Shown here: positions 1 through 6,142 of the stretch, piece by piece | Position numbering within the stretch: the stretch's first letter is position 1 | Layout of the letters: each line of letters opens with the position of its first letter | Source of the DNA: an uncultured Verrucomicrobiota bacterium | GTDB taxonomy: Bacteria > Verrucomicrobiota > Kiritimatiellia > RFP12 > UBA3636 | Length of the DNA stretch: 11,109 nt | NCBI GenBank assembly: GCA_946612175.1 | Contig: CAMOEO010000071.1 | Location: forward strand, 1-11,109 | Direction: 5' to 3' | Translations under genes and position numbers: made by a program | The notes under the pieces: model-generated | Database searches by the model: none | What the model saw: only the letters and a program-made list of their open reading frames with translations | Told to the model about the DNA's origin: nothing

Positions 1-280
1 GCAGGGCGCGGCGGCGGCGGGCGTCCGCGGCGAGGACGCGCGCACGGCCGCGGGCTTCGGCGCGGGAAAGGAGATGTCCGAGGCCAAGCCCGAGGCCGGA
101 GAGCGCGAGGAGGCCGAGCGTGACGGGCCAGTAGAGGATGGCGACTTCGAGGAGTCCGATCGAGAGCATTCCGTAGTAGCGGTCCTCCGTCGCGGGGGAG
201 AACAGACCGGAGTAGACCGCGTCCGGCTCGCGGTCGGCGCGCCAGCGGTAACGGGAGGAGGGGGAACGTCCGTAGGGCAT
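1..280 (-). CDS. Small membrane protein of unknown function, partial (C-terminus off the left edge)
   Basis: An open frame begins with ATG at 280 and stays open to the window edge (93 codons and one base, no stop). The product starts MPYGRSPSSRYRWR. A hydrophilic, Arg/Tyr-rich stretch of about 38 residues is followed by a hydrophobic segment at roughly residues 39-70 (YYGMLSIGLLEVAILYW and on through a Leu/Gly run), which is long enough for one or two membrane helices. A strongly basic Arg/Ala-rich stretch follows. I do not recognise the family. The frame is preferred over the opposite strand because it yields a plausible membrane segment and has a promoter-like sequence immediately upstream. 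It lies on the same strand as clpC, about 260 bases downstream. The missing 3' part prevents a firm call. Confidence 0.55.
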   Translation of the reverse strand, partial: MPYGRSPSSRYRWRADREPDAVYSGLFSPATEDRYYGMLSIGLLEVAILYWPVTLGLLALSGLGLGLGHLLSRAEARGRARVLAADARRRRAL

Positions 281-286
281 GGGGAA

Positions 287-316
287 AGGATAGCACAAGA
301 AACAGGGAGAAATCAA
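287..316 (-). promoter_or_regulatory. Candidate promoter for the left-edge membrane gene
   Basis: On the minus strand, TTGATT (311-316) and TATCCT (287-292) are separated by 18 bases. The -10 box ends only 6 bases before the ATG at 280, so the message would be leaderless or nearly so. The same TATCCT -10 hexamer appears in front of rpsT and ymdB in this window. The promoter lies in an AT-rich island, which is a weak independent support because AT-rich DNA gives many chance matches. Confidence 0.4.
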
Positions 317-362
317 GAACAAAATAACTCTTTAAATTTCAATAAAAAATAAAGATAGAACA
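292..362. other. AT-rich island in a GC-rich background
   Basis: About 70 bases dominated by A and T (A-runs, TTTAAATTT, AATAAAAAATAAAG) interrupt otherwise extremely GC-rich DNA. It lies between the end of clpC and the start of the left-edge gene. It contains the candidate promoter above and probably acts as an easily melted regulatory region, possibly with UP-element-like A/T tracts. A 16-codon frame (ATG at 363, stop at 313-315) crosses it, but nothing supports its translation. Confidence 0.5.
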
Positions 363-440
363 TGGTTCGGCACGAAAGCGGCAGAGTGGCGCGCCGGCGG
401 CGGCGTGGTTCGCAAGGGCGGACCGGTTCGAAGGGGCGGC

Positions 441-480
441 GCGGGGCGCAAGGCGGCGGCGCGGGGCGCAAGGCGGCGGC
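441..480. repeat. Perfect 20-bp tandem duplication
   Basis: The 20-mer GCGGGGCGCAAGGCGGCGGC occurs at 441-460 and again, identically, at 461-480. A partial related unit (AAGGGGCGGC) precedes it at 431-440. The repeat lies in the non-coding stretch downstream of the clpC stop codon and abuts the inverted repeat at 480-540. It is probably a slippage product of low-complexity GC-rich DNA. Confidence 0.85.
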
Positions 481-540
481 GAAACGCGCAGTTGGCGGCG
501 AGCGCATCCGCGCTCGTCGACCAACTGCTTTCCTGTTTCG
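480..540. repeat. 61-base nested inverted repeat just downstream of clpC
   Basis: Three nested pairs of complementary arms are visible. The outer CGAAAC/GTTTCG pair is at 480-485 and 535-540, the middle GCAGTTGG/CCAACTGC pair at 488-495 and 521-528, and the inner CGAGCGC/GCGCTCG pair at 499-505 and 510-516 around a 4-base loop (ATCC). Together they would make a long hairpin with internal loops. It begins 2 bases past the clpC stop codon in the direction of transcription. It could stabilise or help end the clpC transcript. There is no U-run after it on the minus strand, so it is not a textbook intrinsic terminator. Confidence 0.75.
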
Positions 541-542
541 GA

Positions 543-3248
543 TCAAGCCTTCGCGGGCGGCTCGGGGGGGGGGGGGGGTTGGGGGGGGGGGGGGGGACGG
601 GGGGGTGCGGAGGGGGAAGCGGGAAGGGATTCGAAGGAGAGGCGGTCGGCGCCGGGGGCGACGACGGCGCGGACGGTGCAGGGCGGGACGAAGCGGCCGC
701 GGAGCAGGTCGTCGGAGAGCGGGTCCTCGAGCAGATTCTCGATGGCGCGGCGGAGGGGGCGCGCGCCGAAGGCCGGGTCGAGCCCCGCGCGGGAGAGGCG
801 GGCGAGCGCCTCGGGCGAGAGATCCAGCTCGATCCCGCGCTCGGCGAGGCGCGCGCGGACGGAGGAGAGCTCGATCTCGACGATCTTCCCGATCTCGGCC
901 TCCCCGAGCGCCTTGAAGACGATCATCGCGTCGAAGCGGTTGAGCAGCTCGGGGCGGAACGCCTTCTTCGCCGCCTCGAGGATCGCCGACTTCGCGCGCT
1001 CGGCCGCCTCCGCCTCGCCGCCGCCGGCGAAGCCGAACGAGCGCGAGGTGCGGGTGGCGTCCACGCCGAGGTTGGACGTGAGGATCACGACCGTGTTGCG
1101 GAAGTCGACGCGCCGGCCCTGGCCGTCGGTGAGGCGGCCCTCGTCGAGGATCTGCAGGAACGTCTGCATGACGTCGGGGTGGGCCTTCTCCACCTCGTCG
1201 AAGAGCACGACGCTGTAGGGGCGGCGGCGGACGCGCTCGGTGAGCTGGCCGCCCTGGTCGTAGCCGACGTAGCCGGGAGGGGCGCCGACGAGGCGCGAGA
1301 CCTCGTGGCGCTCGGCGTACTCGGACATGTCGACCTGGATGAGCGCCTTCTCGTCGCCGAAGATCTGCGTGGCGAGGGTCCGGGCGAGGAGCGTCTTGCC
1401 GACGCCCGTCGGACCGAGGAAGAGGAACGAGCCGATCGGGCGGCGGGGGTCGCGCAGGCCGGTGCGGGAGCGGCGCAGCGCGCGGGCGAGGGTCGAGATG
1501 GCCTCGTCCTGGCCGACGACGGCGGCGGAGAGCTCCTTCTCGAGGTCGAGCAGGCGCGCGGTCTCGTCGCTCCCCATGCGGCGGACGGGGATGCCGGTGG
1601 AGCGGGAGAGCGTCTCGGCGATGTCCTCCTCGCCGACCTCCGCGGGGGCGTCGCCGCCGTGCTCCTTCTTCCACGCCGCGAGGCGTTCGTCGAGCGCCTT
1701 GCGGCGGTCGATGGCCTCGTCGCGGAAGCGGGAGGCGGCCTCGAAGTCCTGCTTCGCGACGGCCTCGTCCTTGCGGCGGACGGCCTCGGCGATGGCGGTC
1801 TCCTCGGCCTTGAACTCCGCGGGGCGGGTGGAGGCGGCGATGTGGACGCGGGCGCCGGTCTCGTCGATCAGGTCGATCGCCTTGTCCGGCAGGTAGCGGC
1901 CGGAGACGTAGCGCGCGGAGAGCCGGGCCGCGGCCTCGAGCGCCTCGGGGCGGTACTTCACCTTGTGGAACGCCTCGTAGCGCGGGGCGAGGCCGCGGAG
2001 GATCTCGACGGTCTGCGGAACGGTGGGCTCCTCGACGCGGAGCGTCTGGAAGCGGCGCTCGAGCGCGGGATCCTTCTCGATCGACTTGCGGTACTCGTCG
2101 AGCGTCGTGGCGCCGATGCACTGCAGCTCGCCGCGGGCGAGGGCGGGCTTGACAATGTTGGCGGCGTCCATCGCCCCCTCGGCGCCGCCGGCGCCGACGA
2201 GGGTGTGGATCTCGTCGATGAAGAGGATGACGTTGCCGGCGCGGCGCGTCTCGTCGAGGACGGCCTTGATGCGCTTCTCGAACTCGCCGCGGTACTTGGT
2301 CCCGGCGACCATGAGCGTGAGGTCGAGGGAGACGATGCGGCGGCCGAGGAGCAGGTCGGGGACGGCGCCGTCGGCGATGGCCTGGGCGAGGCCCTCGACG
2401 ACGGCGGTCTTGCCGACGCCGGCCTCGCCGACGAGGGCGGCGTTGTTCTTGTTGCGGCGGGCGAGGATCTGGACGAGGCGCCCGATCTCGGTCTCGCGGC
2501 CGATCATGGGGTCGAGCTTGCGCTGGGCGGCGAGGCGGGTGAGGTCGCGGCCGAAGGTGTCGAGCGCGGGGGTGGCGACCTTGCGGCGGCCGCCGCCGGA
2601 GCCGGACGGGCCGGAGCCGCCGCCGCCGGGGCCGGAGACCCCGCCGGGGAGGGGCGGAGGGGGCGGGAACGGAGCGGAGGAGGGCGGGCCGCCGTCCTCG
2701 TCGTCGTCGCCGTCGTCGTCGAACTCGCGCGGCGGGTCGCCGGGCGCGGGGCCGTCGTCGTCGCCGTCCCCGTCGTCGTCCTCGTCCTCGCCGGGCATGG
2801 GGTCGCCCTCGAGCGTCGCGCGGATGGCCTCGGTCGCCTTGGCGTAGTCGATGCCGAGGTCGGCGAGGACCTTGGCGGCGATCCCCTCGCCCTCGCGGAG
2901 CAGGGCGAGGAGCAGGAACTCGGCGCGCACCGTGCGGGAGCGGGCCGAGCGGGCCTCGGAGACGGCAATCTGGAAGACCTTCTTCGTCCGGGGCGTGTAC
3001 GGGAGGAGGCCGATCTCGGCGGTGTTCGGGCCGGCCTCGGTGGCGTACTTCTCGATGCCGAACCGGACGGCCTCGGCGTCAAGGGAGAGGCGGCGCGCGA
3101 CGTCGCTGCACCGGCCCTCGACGAGGCTGGCGAGGCCGAGCAGGAGGTGCTCGGTGCCGATGGCGTCCCGGCCGTAGCCGTGGGCCTCGCGGTTGGCGAT
3201 CTGGATCGCCTTCTTGGCGTCGGGGGAGAAGAGGTCGAAGGGGTTCAT
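543..3248 (-). CDS. clpC: ClpC-type AAA+ ATPase, unfoldase subunit of a Clp protease
   Basis: This 901-residue Hsp100 ATPase should unfold proteins in the cytoplasm and feed them to ClpP. Two Clp-N repeats span residues 1-145. An acidic Asp/Glu then Pro/Gly-rich linker covers about 150-222. D1 has Walker A GEAGVGKT (274-281), pore loop GTKYRGEF and Walker B ILFIDE (341-346). A middle domain with a UVR-like motif (KQDFEAASRFRDEA, about 499-512) marks it as ClpC rather than ClpB. D2 has Walker A GPTGVGKT (612-619), pore motif GYVGYDQGG, Walker B VVLFDE (680-685) and sensor-2 GAR (828-830). An FGF tripeptide (738-740) sits where ClpP-binding loops carry IGF/VGF, which suggests ClpP docking. The start at 3248 gives the canonical MNPFDLFSPDAKKAI N-terminus and overlaps the glgA stop (ATGA), so translation is probably coupled. 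Unusual parts are the long acidic linker and the polyproline tail encoded by poly-G tracts. Confidence 0.96.
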   Translation of the reverse strand: MNPFDLFSPDAKKAIQIANREAHGYGRDAIGTEHLLLGLASLVEGRCSDVARRLSLDAEAVRFGIEKYATEAGPNTAEIGLLPYTPRTKKVFQIAVSEARSARSRTVRAEFLLLALLREGEGIAAKVLADLGIDYAKATEAIRATLEGDPMPGEDEDDDGDGDDDGPAPGDPPREFDDDGDDDEDGGPPSSAPFPPPPPLPGGVSGPGGGGSGPSGSGGGRRKVATPALDTFGRDLTRLAAQRKLDPMIGRETEIGRLVQILARRNKNNAALVGEAGVGKTAVVEGLAQAIADGAVPDLLLGRRIVSLDLTLMVAGTKYRGEFEKRIKAVLDETRRAGNVILFIDEIHTLVGAGGAEGAMDAANIVKPALARGELQCIGATTLDEYRKSIEKDPALERRFQTLRVEEPTVPQTVEILRGLAPRYEAFHKVKYRPEALEAAARLSARYVSGRYLPDKAIDLIDETGARVHIAASTRPAEFKAEETAIAEAVRRKDEAVAKQDFEAASRFRDEAIDRRKALDERLAAWKKEHGGDAPAEVGEEDIAETLSRSTGIPVRRMGSDETARLLDLEKELSAAVVGQDEAISTLARALRRSRTGLRDPRRPIGSFLFLGPTGVGKTLLARTLATQIFGDEKALIQVDMSEYAERHEVSRLVGAPPGYVGYDQGGQLTERVRRRPYSVVLFDEVEKAHPDVMQTFLQILDEGRLTDGQGRRVDFRNTVVILTSNLGVDATRTSRSFGFAGGGEAEAAERAKSAILEAAKKAFRPELLNRFDAMIVFKALGEAEIGKIVEIELSSVRARLAERGIELDLSPEALARLSRAGLDPAFGARPLRRAIENLLEDPLSDDLLRGRFVPPCTVRAVVAPGADRLSFESLPASPSAPPRPPPPPQPPPPPEPPAKA
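564..605. repeat. Homopolymeric poly-G tracts inside the 3' end of clpC
   Basis: There are runs of 15 G (564-578) and 16 G (581-596), separated only by TT, and a further run of 7 G (599-605) after AC. On the coding (minus) strand they are poly-C and encode the polyproline tail PPRPPPPPQPPPPPEPPAKA. Runs of this length are prone to polymerase slippage in cells and to sequencing error. A length change not divisible by three would shift the last codons of clpC out of frame and past its stop. Confidence 0.95.
2691..2790. repeat. Trinucleotide-rich low-complexity DNA encoding the acidic linker of ClpC
   Basis: Runs of GTC/GTCGTC on the plus strand (2691-2720 and 2751-2790) read as GAC repeats on the coding strand. 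They encode two Asp-rich clusters (about residues 153-165 and 176-187) between the Clp-N domain and D1. Because the unit is three bases, slippage would change linker length without breaking the frame. Confidence 0.8.
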
Positions 3249-4786
3249 CGGGACGGGGCCGGGCGGCGGGAGACGAGCGGGCGCTTGAGCATGCGCTCGT
3301 ACATCGAGATGTAGGCCTTCGCGCAGACCTTGTGGTTGAAGCGCTCGGCGGCGTCGCGCATGACGCGCGAGACTTCGCGCGCCTGCACCGCGGCCGGGAG
3401 CGCGCGGAAGTCCATCGCCCGGTCGATCGCCCAGGAGAGGGCGTTGGCGTCGTAGTCGCGGAAGACGATGCCGTTGCCGGTCGAGCGCGCCGCGTCGATC
3501 GTCTCGACGCAGTCGTGCAGGCCGCCCGTGTCGCGGACGACCGGGAGCGAGCCGTAGAGCGCGCCGACCATCTGCGGAAGGCCGCACGGCTCGAAGAGCG
3601 AGGGCATGAGGACGAAGTCCGAGCCGGCGTAGGCGAGGCGGGAGAGCGGCTCATTGAAGTCCGCGACCGCGACGCGGCGGTGGATGCCGTGGAAGTTCAC
3701 GATGTCGCGGAAGACGCCCTGGTAGGCGCCGTTGGCGACGACGACGACCTGGAGGTCGCGATCCCAGTAGCGGTGGACGATCGCGTAGAGGATGTCGGTG
3801 AGGAGCGAGCAGCCCTTCTGGACCGGGTCGAGGCGCGAGGGCCAGAAGAGGATCGTCGCGCCGTCGTCGCGGTCGAGGCCGAGGTCCTCCTGCAGCTTCC
3901 GCTTGGCGGCGAGCTTGCCGGCGGCCTGCGTGTCGGCGCCGTACTTGACGGGCAGCGCGTCGTCCGTGGCGGGGTCGTTGTTCTCGTCCGGCGCGTTGAG
4001 GATGCCCTCCGCGCAGCCGGCGGCGGCCTTGGCGCGGATCTCGGAGCGGATCGCGTCCGGGACGAACGAGTGCTCGCCGCGGACGACCTCGTCGAGGAAC
4101 GCGGGGGAGACGGTGTTGATGTGGTGGGCGGCGAAGATGCCGGACGCGAGCAGGTCGACGGGGATGCCCGCGTTGCGCGTGAACTCGTAGTTGCCCGGCA
4201 TCGCCGAGTAGTAGAGCTCGTTCCAGAACTCCGCCGCGTCGATGCCGAAGTCCTCGATCTGCGGGAGCGTCAGCTGGCGCGTGTGGATGTTGTGGACCGT
4301 GAAGAGGGAGCGGATGCCCATCGCGCGGGCGGCGGCGGGCACCAGGCCGGTCATCCAGTCGTTGCAGTGCACGAGGTCGGGGCGGACGACGGGGATGATG
4401 TTGTTGATGACCTCGCGCTGAAACGCGAGGGCGATGCGGGGGTTGACCTGGTCGTCGCCGGAGTAGACGCGCTCGCGGTAGTAGAAGAGGCGGTCGTGCG
4501 CGAGGTGGATGCGGGACTCGGGCAGGACCGACTTGTAGACGAGCAGCTCGCGCTCGACGAGGTTGCCGACGTCCATGTGGAACATCTTGCGGTAGTAGGG
4601 CAGCGCGACGTGGACGTCCGCCCCGAGCGCGAAGAGGGCGGAGACGAGCGACGCGGAGACGTCCGCCAGGCCGCCGGCCTTGGCGGTCATGCGGTTGGCC
4701 ATGTTGCCCATGCCCGGGGGCAGGTAGGTGATCTCGGGCGTGACGATGAGGATGCGCGGATTGCGCTTCGTGGTGGATTTCGGCAT
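3245..4786 (-). CDS. glgA: Glycogen (starch) synthase, ADP-glucose type, GT5 family
   Basis: This 513-residue glycosyltransferase should transfer glucose from ADP-glucose to the non-reducing end of alpha-1,4-glucan in cytoplasmic glycogen synthesis. The N-terminal GT-B domain has the nucleotide-sugar loop KAGGLADVSASL (from residue 36, the KxGGL motif). HN in FTVHNIHTR (H165) matches the conserved GT5 histidine. The C-terminal domain begins near GILNAPDE and carries SRLDPVQKG (R318, K324), LFEPCGLPQM with the conserved Glu (E399), and DTGGLHDCV (from 419). Length is close to the family's usual 470-530. An insertion of about 12 residues precedes KAGGL (YLPPGMGNMANRM region); I recall similar forms in a GT5 subgroup. 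The start at 4786 fits the promoter about 42 bases upstream, and no Shine-Dalgarno sequence is visible. Its stop overlaps the clpC start. No other glycogen gene is in the window. Confidence 0.94.
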   Translation of the reverse strand: MPKSTTKRNPRILIVTPEITYLPPGMGNMANRMTAKAGGLADVSASLVSALFALGADVHVALPYYRKMFHMDVGNLVERELLVYKSVLPESRIHLAHDRLFYYRERVYSGDDQVNPRIALAFQREVINNIIPVVRPDLVHCNDWMTGLVPAAARAMGIRSLFTVHNIHTRQLTLPQIEDFGIDAAEFWNELYYSAMPGNYEFTRNAGIPVDLLASGIFAAHHINTVSPAFLDEVVRGEHSFVPDAIRSEIRAKAAAGCAEGILNAPDENNDPATDDALPVKYGADTQAAGKLAAKRKLQEDLGLDRDDGATILFWPSRLDPVQKGCSLLTDILYAIVHRYWDRDLQVVVVANGAYQGVFRDIVNFHGIHRRVAVADFNEPLSRLAYAGSDFVLMPSLFEPCGLPQMVGALYGSLPVVRDTGGLHDCVETIDAARSTGNGIVFRDYDANALSWAIDRAMDFRALPAAVQAREVSRVMRDAAERFNHKVCAKAYISMYERMLKRPLVSRRPAPSR

Positions 4787-4828
4787 GGCGGGGTCCCCGT
4801 GGCGGGGTGGACGTTTCGACGACTCTGC

Positions 4829-4857
4829 ACTCTACCACAACGGGGGAGGAAACTCAA
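4829..4857 (-). promoter_or_regulatory. Candidate promoter of the glgA-clpC operon
   Basis: On the minus strand TTGAGT (4852-4857) and TAGAGT (4829-4834) are separated by exactly 17 bases. The -10 box lies 42 bases before the glgA ATG, giving an untranslated leader of roughly 35 bases. That leader has two copies of ACCCCGCC (RNA sense) flanking ACGGGG, which could form a short CCCC/GGGG hairpin next to the start codon, and it has no Shine-Dalgarno sequence. No other promoter is evident in front of clpC. Confidence 0.55.
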
Positions 4858-4892
4858 GAAGAGCGCGGCCGCGCGCGGGAAGCCCGGCCGGC

Positions 4893-5633
4893 TCATCGGC
4901 CGCAGACGAGGTCGAGAAACCAGAGGTAGGAGTCCGCCGCGAGGCCGCCGAGCCGGGAGAGGGACGGCCCGAGCCGCGCGGGCGTGAGCGCCACGAGCGC
5001 GGCCCAGAGGAAGAGCAGGTTCAGGAGCGCGACGAGCACGAGCGAGAAGAACAGCCCCCCCGCCTCCAGGTCGGTCTGGCGCTGGAACAGCGCGTTCACC
5101 GTGTAGCAGGCGTGGAAGCCCCACGCGACGCCCGCGAGGAGCGCCGCGACGGCGCCCGCCGGGCGGCCCGCCATCGGGACGGCGAGGGAGACGAGGCCGA
5201 AGAGCAGCAGCACCGCGGCGCAGGGCAGCGGGAAGAAGTAGGGCGCCAGCAGGTTGAGCAGCGTCGGGCGCGAGACCTCGACCGACCCCTGCTCCTCCCC
5301 GACGCGCAGCCGCGAGACCCTCGCGCCGCCGAGCAGCCCGAAGAGCGCGTGCGTGGCCTCGTGGACCGCGACGTAGGCGCGCGCGGGGAGGCGCACCGCG
5401 ACGAACGCGCCGGCGAAGAGCAGCGCCCCGAGCACGAACGCCCCGACCGGCGCAGGCAGCCCGAGCCACGTCGGACCGTCGGGCAGCAGCACCACGAGGA
5501 GCCGCAGCGCGCGCACGAGCGCCGTCCCCGCGGGGACGAGCAGGAACGCCACGGGGAACAGCGCCGCCCGGAGCCCCGGCGAGGGGCCCCGGCGGACCGG
5601 CGCGTCGCGCCCGGATGCGGCCTTTCTTCCCAT
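4893..5633 (-). CDS. Polytopic membrane protein with HExxH motif, putative M50-like zinc metalloprotease
   Basis: This 246-residue, mostly hydrophobic protein has about five or six likely membrane segments (near residues 24-50, 59-80, 126-153, 159-180 and 193-216). HEATHALFGLLGGA (HExxH at 91-95) lies in a hydrophobic helix, as in site-2 proteases and their relatives. LLAPYFFPL (about 128-136) and QTDLEAGGLFFSL (from 186; D188 could be a third metal ligand) resemble the later conserved blocks of M50-type proteins. Substrate and role are unknown, and it may be an inactive relative. The start at 5633 (MGRKAASGRD, Lys/Arg-rich before the first helix) is chosen because upstream in-frame codons run through the rpsT promoter. 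An A-rich stretch (AAAAAAAAGAAA) precedes the ATG. It is divergent from rpsT and upstream of glgA on the same strand; glgA appears to have its own promoter. Confidence 0.75.
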   Translation of the reverse strand: MGRKAASGRDAPVRRGPSPGLRAALFPVAFLLVPAGTALVRALRLLVVLLPDGPTWLGLPAPVGAFVLGALLFAGAFVAVRLPARAYVAVHEATHALFGLLGGARVSRLRVGEEQGSVEVSRPTLLNLLAPYFFPLPCAAVLLLFGLVSLAVPMAGRPAGAVAALLAGVAWGFHACYTVNALFQRQTDLEAGGLFFSLVLVALLNLLFLWAALVALTPARLGPSLSRLGGLAADSYLWFLDLVCGR

Positions 5634-5646
5634 TTTCTTTTTTTTG

Positions 5647-5675
5647 TTGACCTCGCGGGCCGATTTTTCTATCCT
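5647..5675 (+). promoter_or_regulatory. Promoter of rpsT
   Basis: TTGACC (5647-5652) and TATCCT (5670-5675) are separated by 17 bases. The AT-rich run just before the -35 (T-tract 5640-5645) may serve as an UP-like element and is shared with the start region of the divergent membrane-protease gene. The expected start of transcription leaves a leader of about 38 bases. Confidence 0.7.
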
Positions 5676-5703
5676 CAAGCCCCCGCAACCCCCGATTCGT
5701 AAC

Positions 5704-5708
5704 AGGAG
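5704..5708 (+). promoter_or_regulatory. Shine-Dalgarno sequence of rpsT
   Basis: AGGAG lies 11 bases before the ATG at 5720. It is noted because it is the only clear Shine-Dalgarno sequence I can see in front of any gene in the window. Confidence 0.65.
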
Positions 5709-5719
5709 CCCCTCCACCC

Positions 5720-5986
5720 ATGCCCAACATCAAGAGCGCCTACAAGCGCGACGCCCTCTCCAAGGCCCGCCGCCTCCGCAACCTCGCCAACAAGAGCCGC
5801 CTCAACACGGCGCGCAAGGCGTTCCTCGCCGCCGTCGCCGAGGGCGACGCCGCGAAGAGCGAGGCCGCTCTCCGCGTCTATTCCTCCGAGGTCGACAAGG
5901 CCGCGAAGAAGGGCGCCATCACCAAGAACGGGGCCGCGCGCCGCAAGTCCCGCGCCGCCGCCCTGGTCGCCCCGAAGAAGGCCTAG
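5720..5986 (+). CDS. rpsT: 30S ribosomal protein S20
   Basis: This 88-residue, Lys/Arg/Ala-rich helical protein begins MPNIKSAYKRDALSKARRLR, close to the S20 consensus (MPNIKSAxKR). Family landmarks include NKSRLNTARKAF in the first half and the basic stretch DKAAKKGAITKNGAARRKSR near the end. Length matches the usual 85-90. S20 binds 16S rRNA early in assembly of the small ribosomal subunit. The gene is a single-gene unit, with its own promoter, Shine-Dalgarno sequence and a strong hairpin terminator 30 bases after the stop. It is divergent from the membrane-protease gene and convergent with the lptE-like gene. Confidence 0.97.
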   Translation: MPNIKSAYKRDALSKARRLRNLANKSRLNTARKAFLAAVAEGDAAKSEAALRVYSSEVDKAAKKGAITKNGAARRKSRAAALVAPKKA

Positions 5987-6015
5987 CCGCCCCCGCTCCC
6001 GCAGGGGTCCGCACG

Positions 6016-6047
6016 AGGGCGCCCGGTCCGAACGGCCGGGCGCCCTT
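6016..6047 (+). terminator. Intrinsic terminator after rpsT
   Basis: GGGCGCCCGG (6017-6026) and CCGGGCGCCC (6036-6045) form a perfect 10-bp stem around a 9-base loop, extended by an A-T pair (6016/6046). The T-containing tail TTCCGTTCT follows. The U-run is poor, which is common in GC-rich genomes. It lies 30 bases past the rpsT stop. Confidence 0.75.
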
Positions 6048-6142
6048 CCGTTCTCCGCCGCGCGCTCCGGCGCGCGCGGGGCCGTGCGCCGCGGGGTCCG
6101 CCGCGCGGCGCGGTGCCGCGCCGAAGGGCGATCCACCTCCCG

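Noticed and set aside
74..352. A 92-codon plus-strand frame near the left edge
   Set aside because: Composition is charged low-complexity. The opposite strand gives a membrane segment and a promoter at its start, so the minus-strand reading is preferred.
315..363. A 16-codon hydrophobic frame (MFYLYFLLKFKELFCS) on the minus strand
   Set aside because: It is short, has no ribosome-binding site, and its hydrophobicity follows from the A/T-rich DNA.
480..540. Integron attC site
   Set aside because: The palindrome has a size and nested arms suggestive of attC, but the GTTRRRY/RYYYAAC core boxes do not match and no integrase or cassette array is present.
313..2121. A long minus-strand frame overlapping clpC out of frame
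   Set aside because: It is an Arg/Pro-rich shadow of clpC. Only its end matters, as one of the extensions that slippage in the poly-G tracts would reach.
405..3314. A 969-codon open frame on the plus strand opposite clpC
   Set aside because: It is the antisense of a certain clpC gene. High GC suppresses stop codons, and the translation is a Gly/Ala/Arg/Asp-rich low-complexity string with no family signal.
3249..3587. Upstream extension of clpC to an ATG at 3587
   Set aside because: The extra 113 residues are Arg/Pro-rich antisense-like sequence inside glgA; the canonical Clp N-terminus starts at 3248.
3332..4987. A 551-codon plus-strand frame opposite glgA
   Set aside because: Antisense shadow of glgA with Val/Asp/Glu/Arg-biased translation.
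5634..5717. Upstream start for the membrane metalloprotease-like gene at 5717
   Set aside because: It would translate through the rpsT promoter and Shine-Dalgarno region and adds residues unlike a membrane-protein N-terminus.
6048..6142. GC-only palindromic stretch between rpsT and lptE as a terminator for lptE
   Set aside because: Short GC palindromes (for example GGCGCGG/CCGCGCC at 6107-6122) occur, but the loop is too small and no U-run follows on the minus strand. I see nothing else there.
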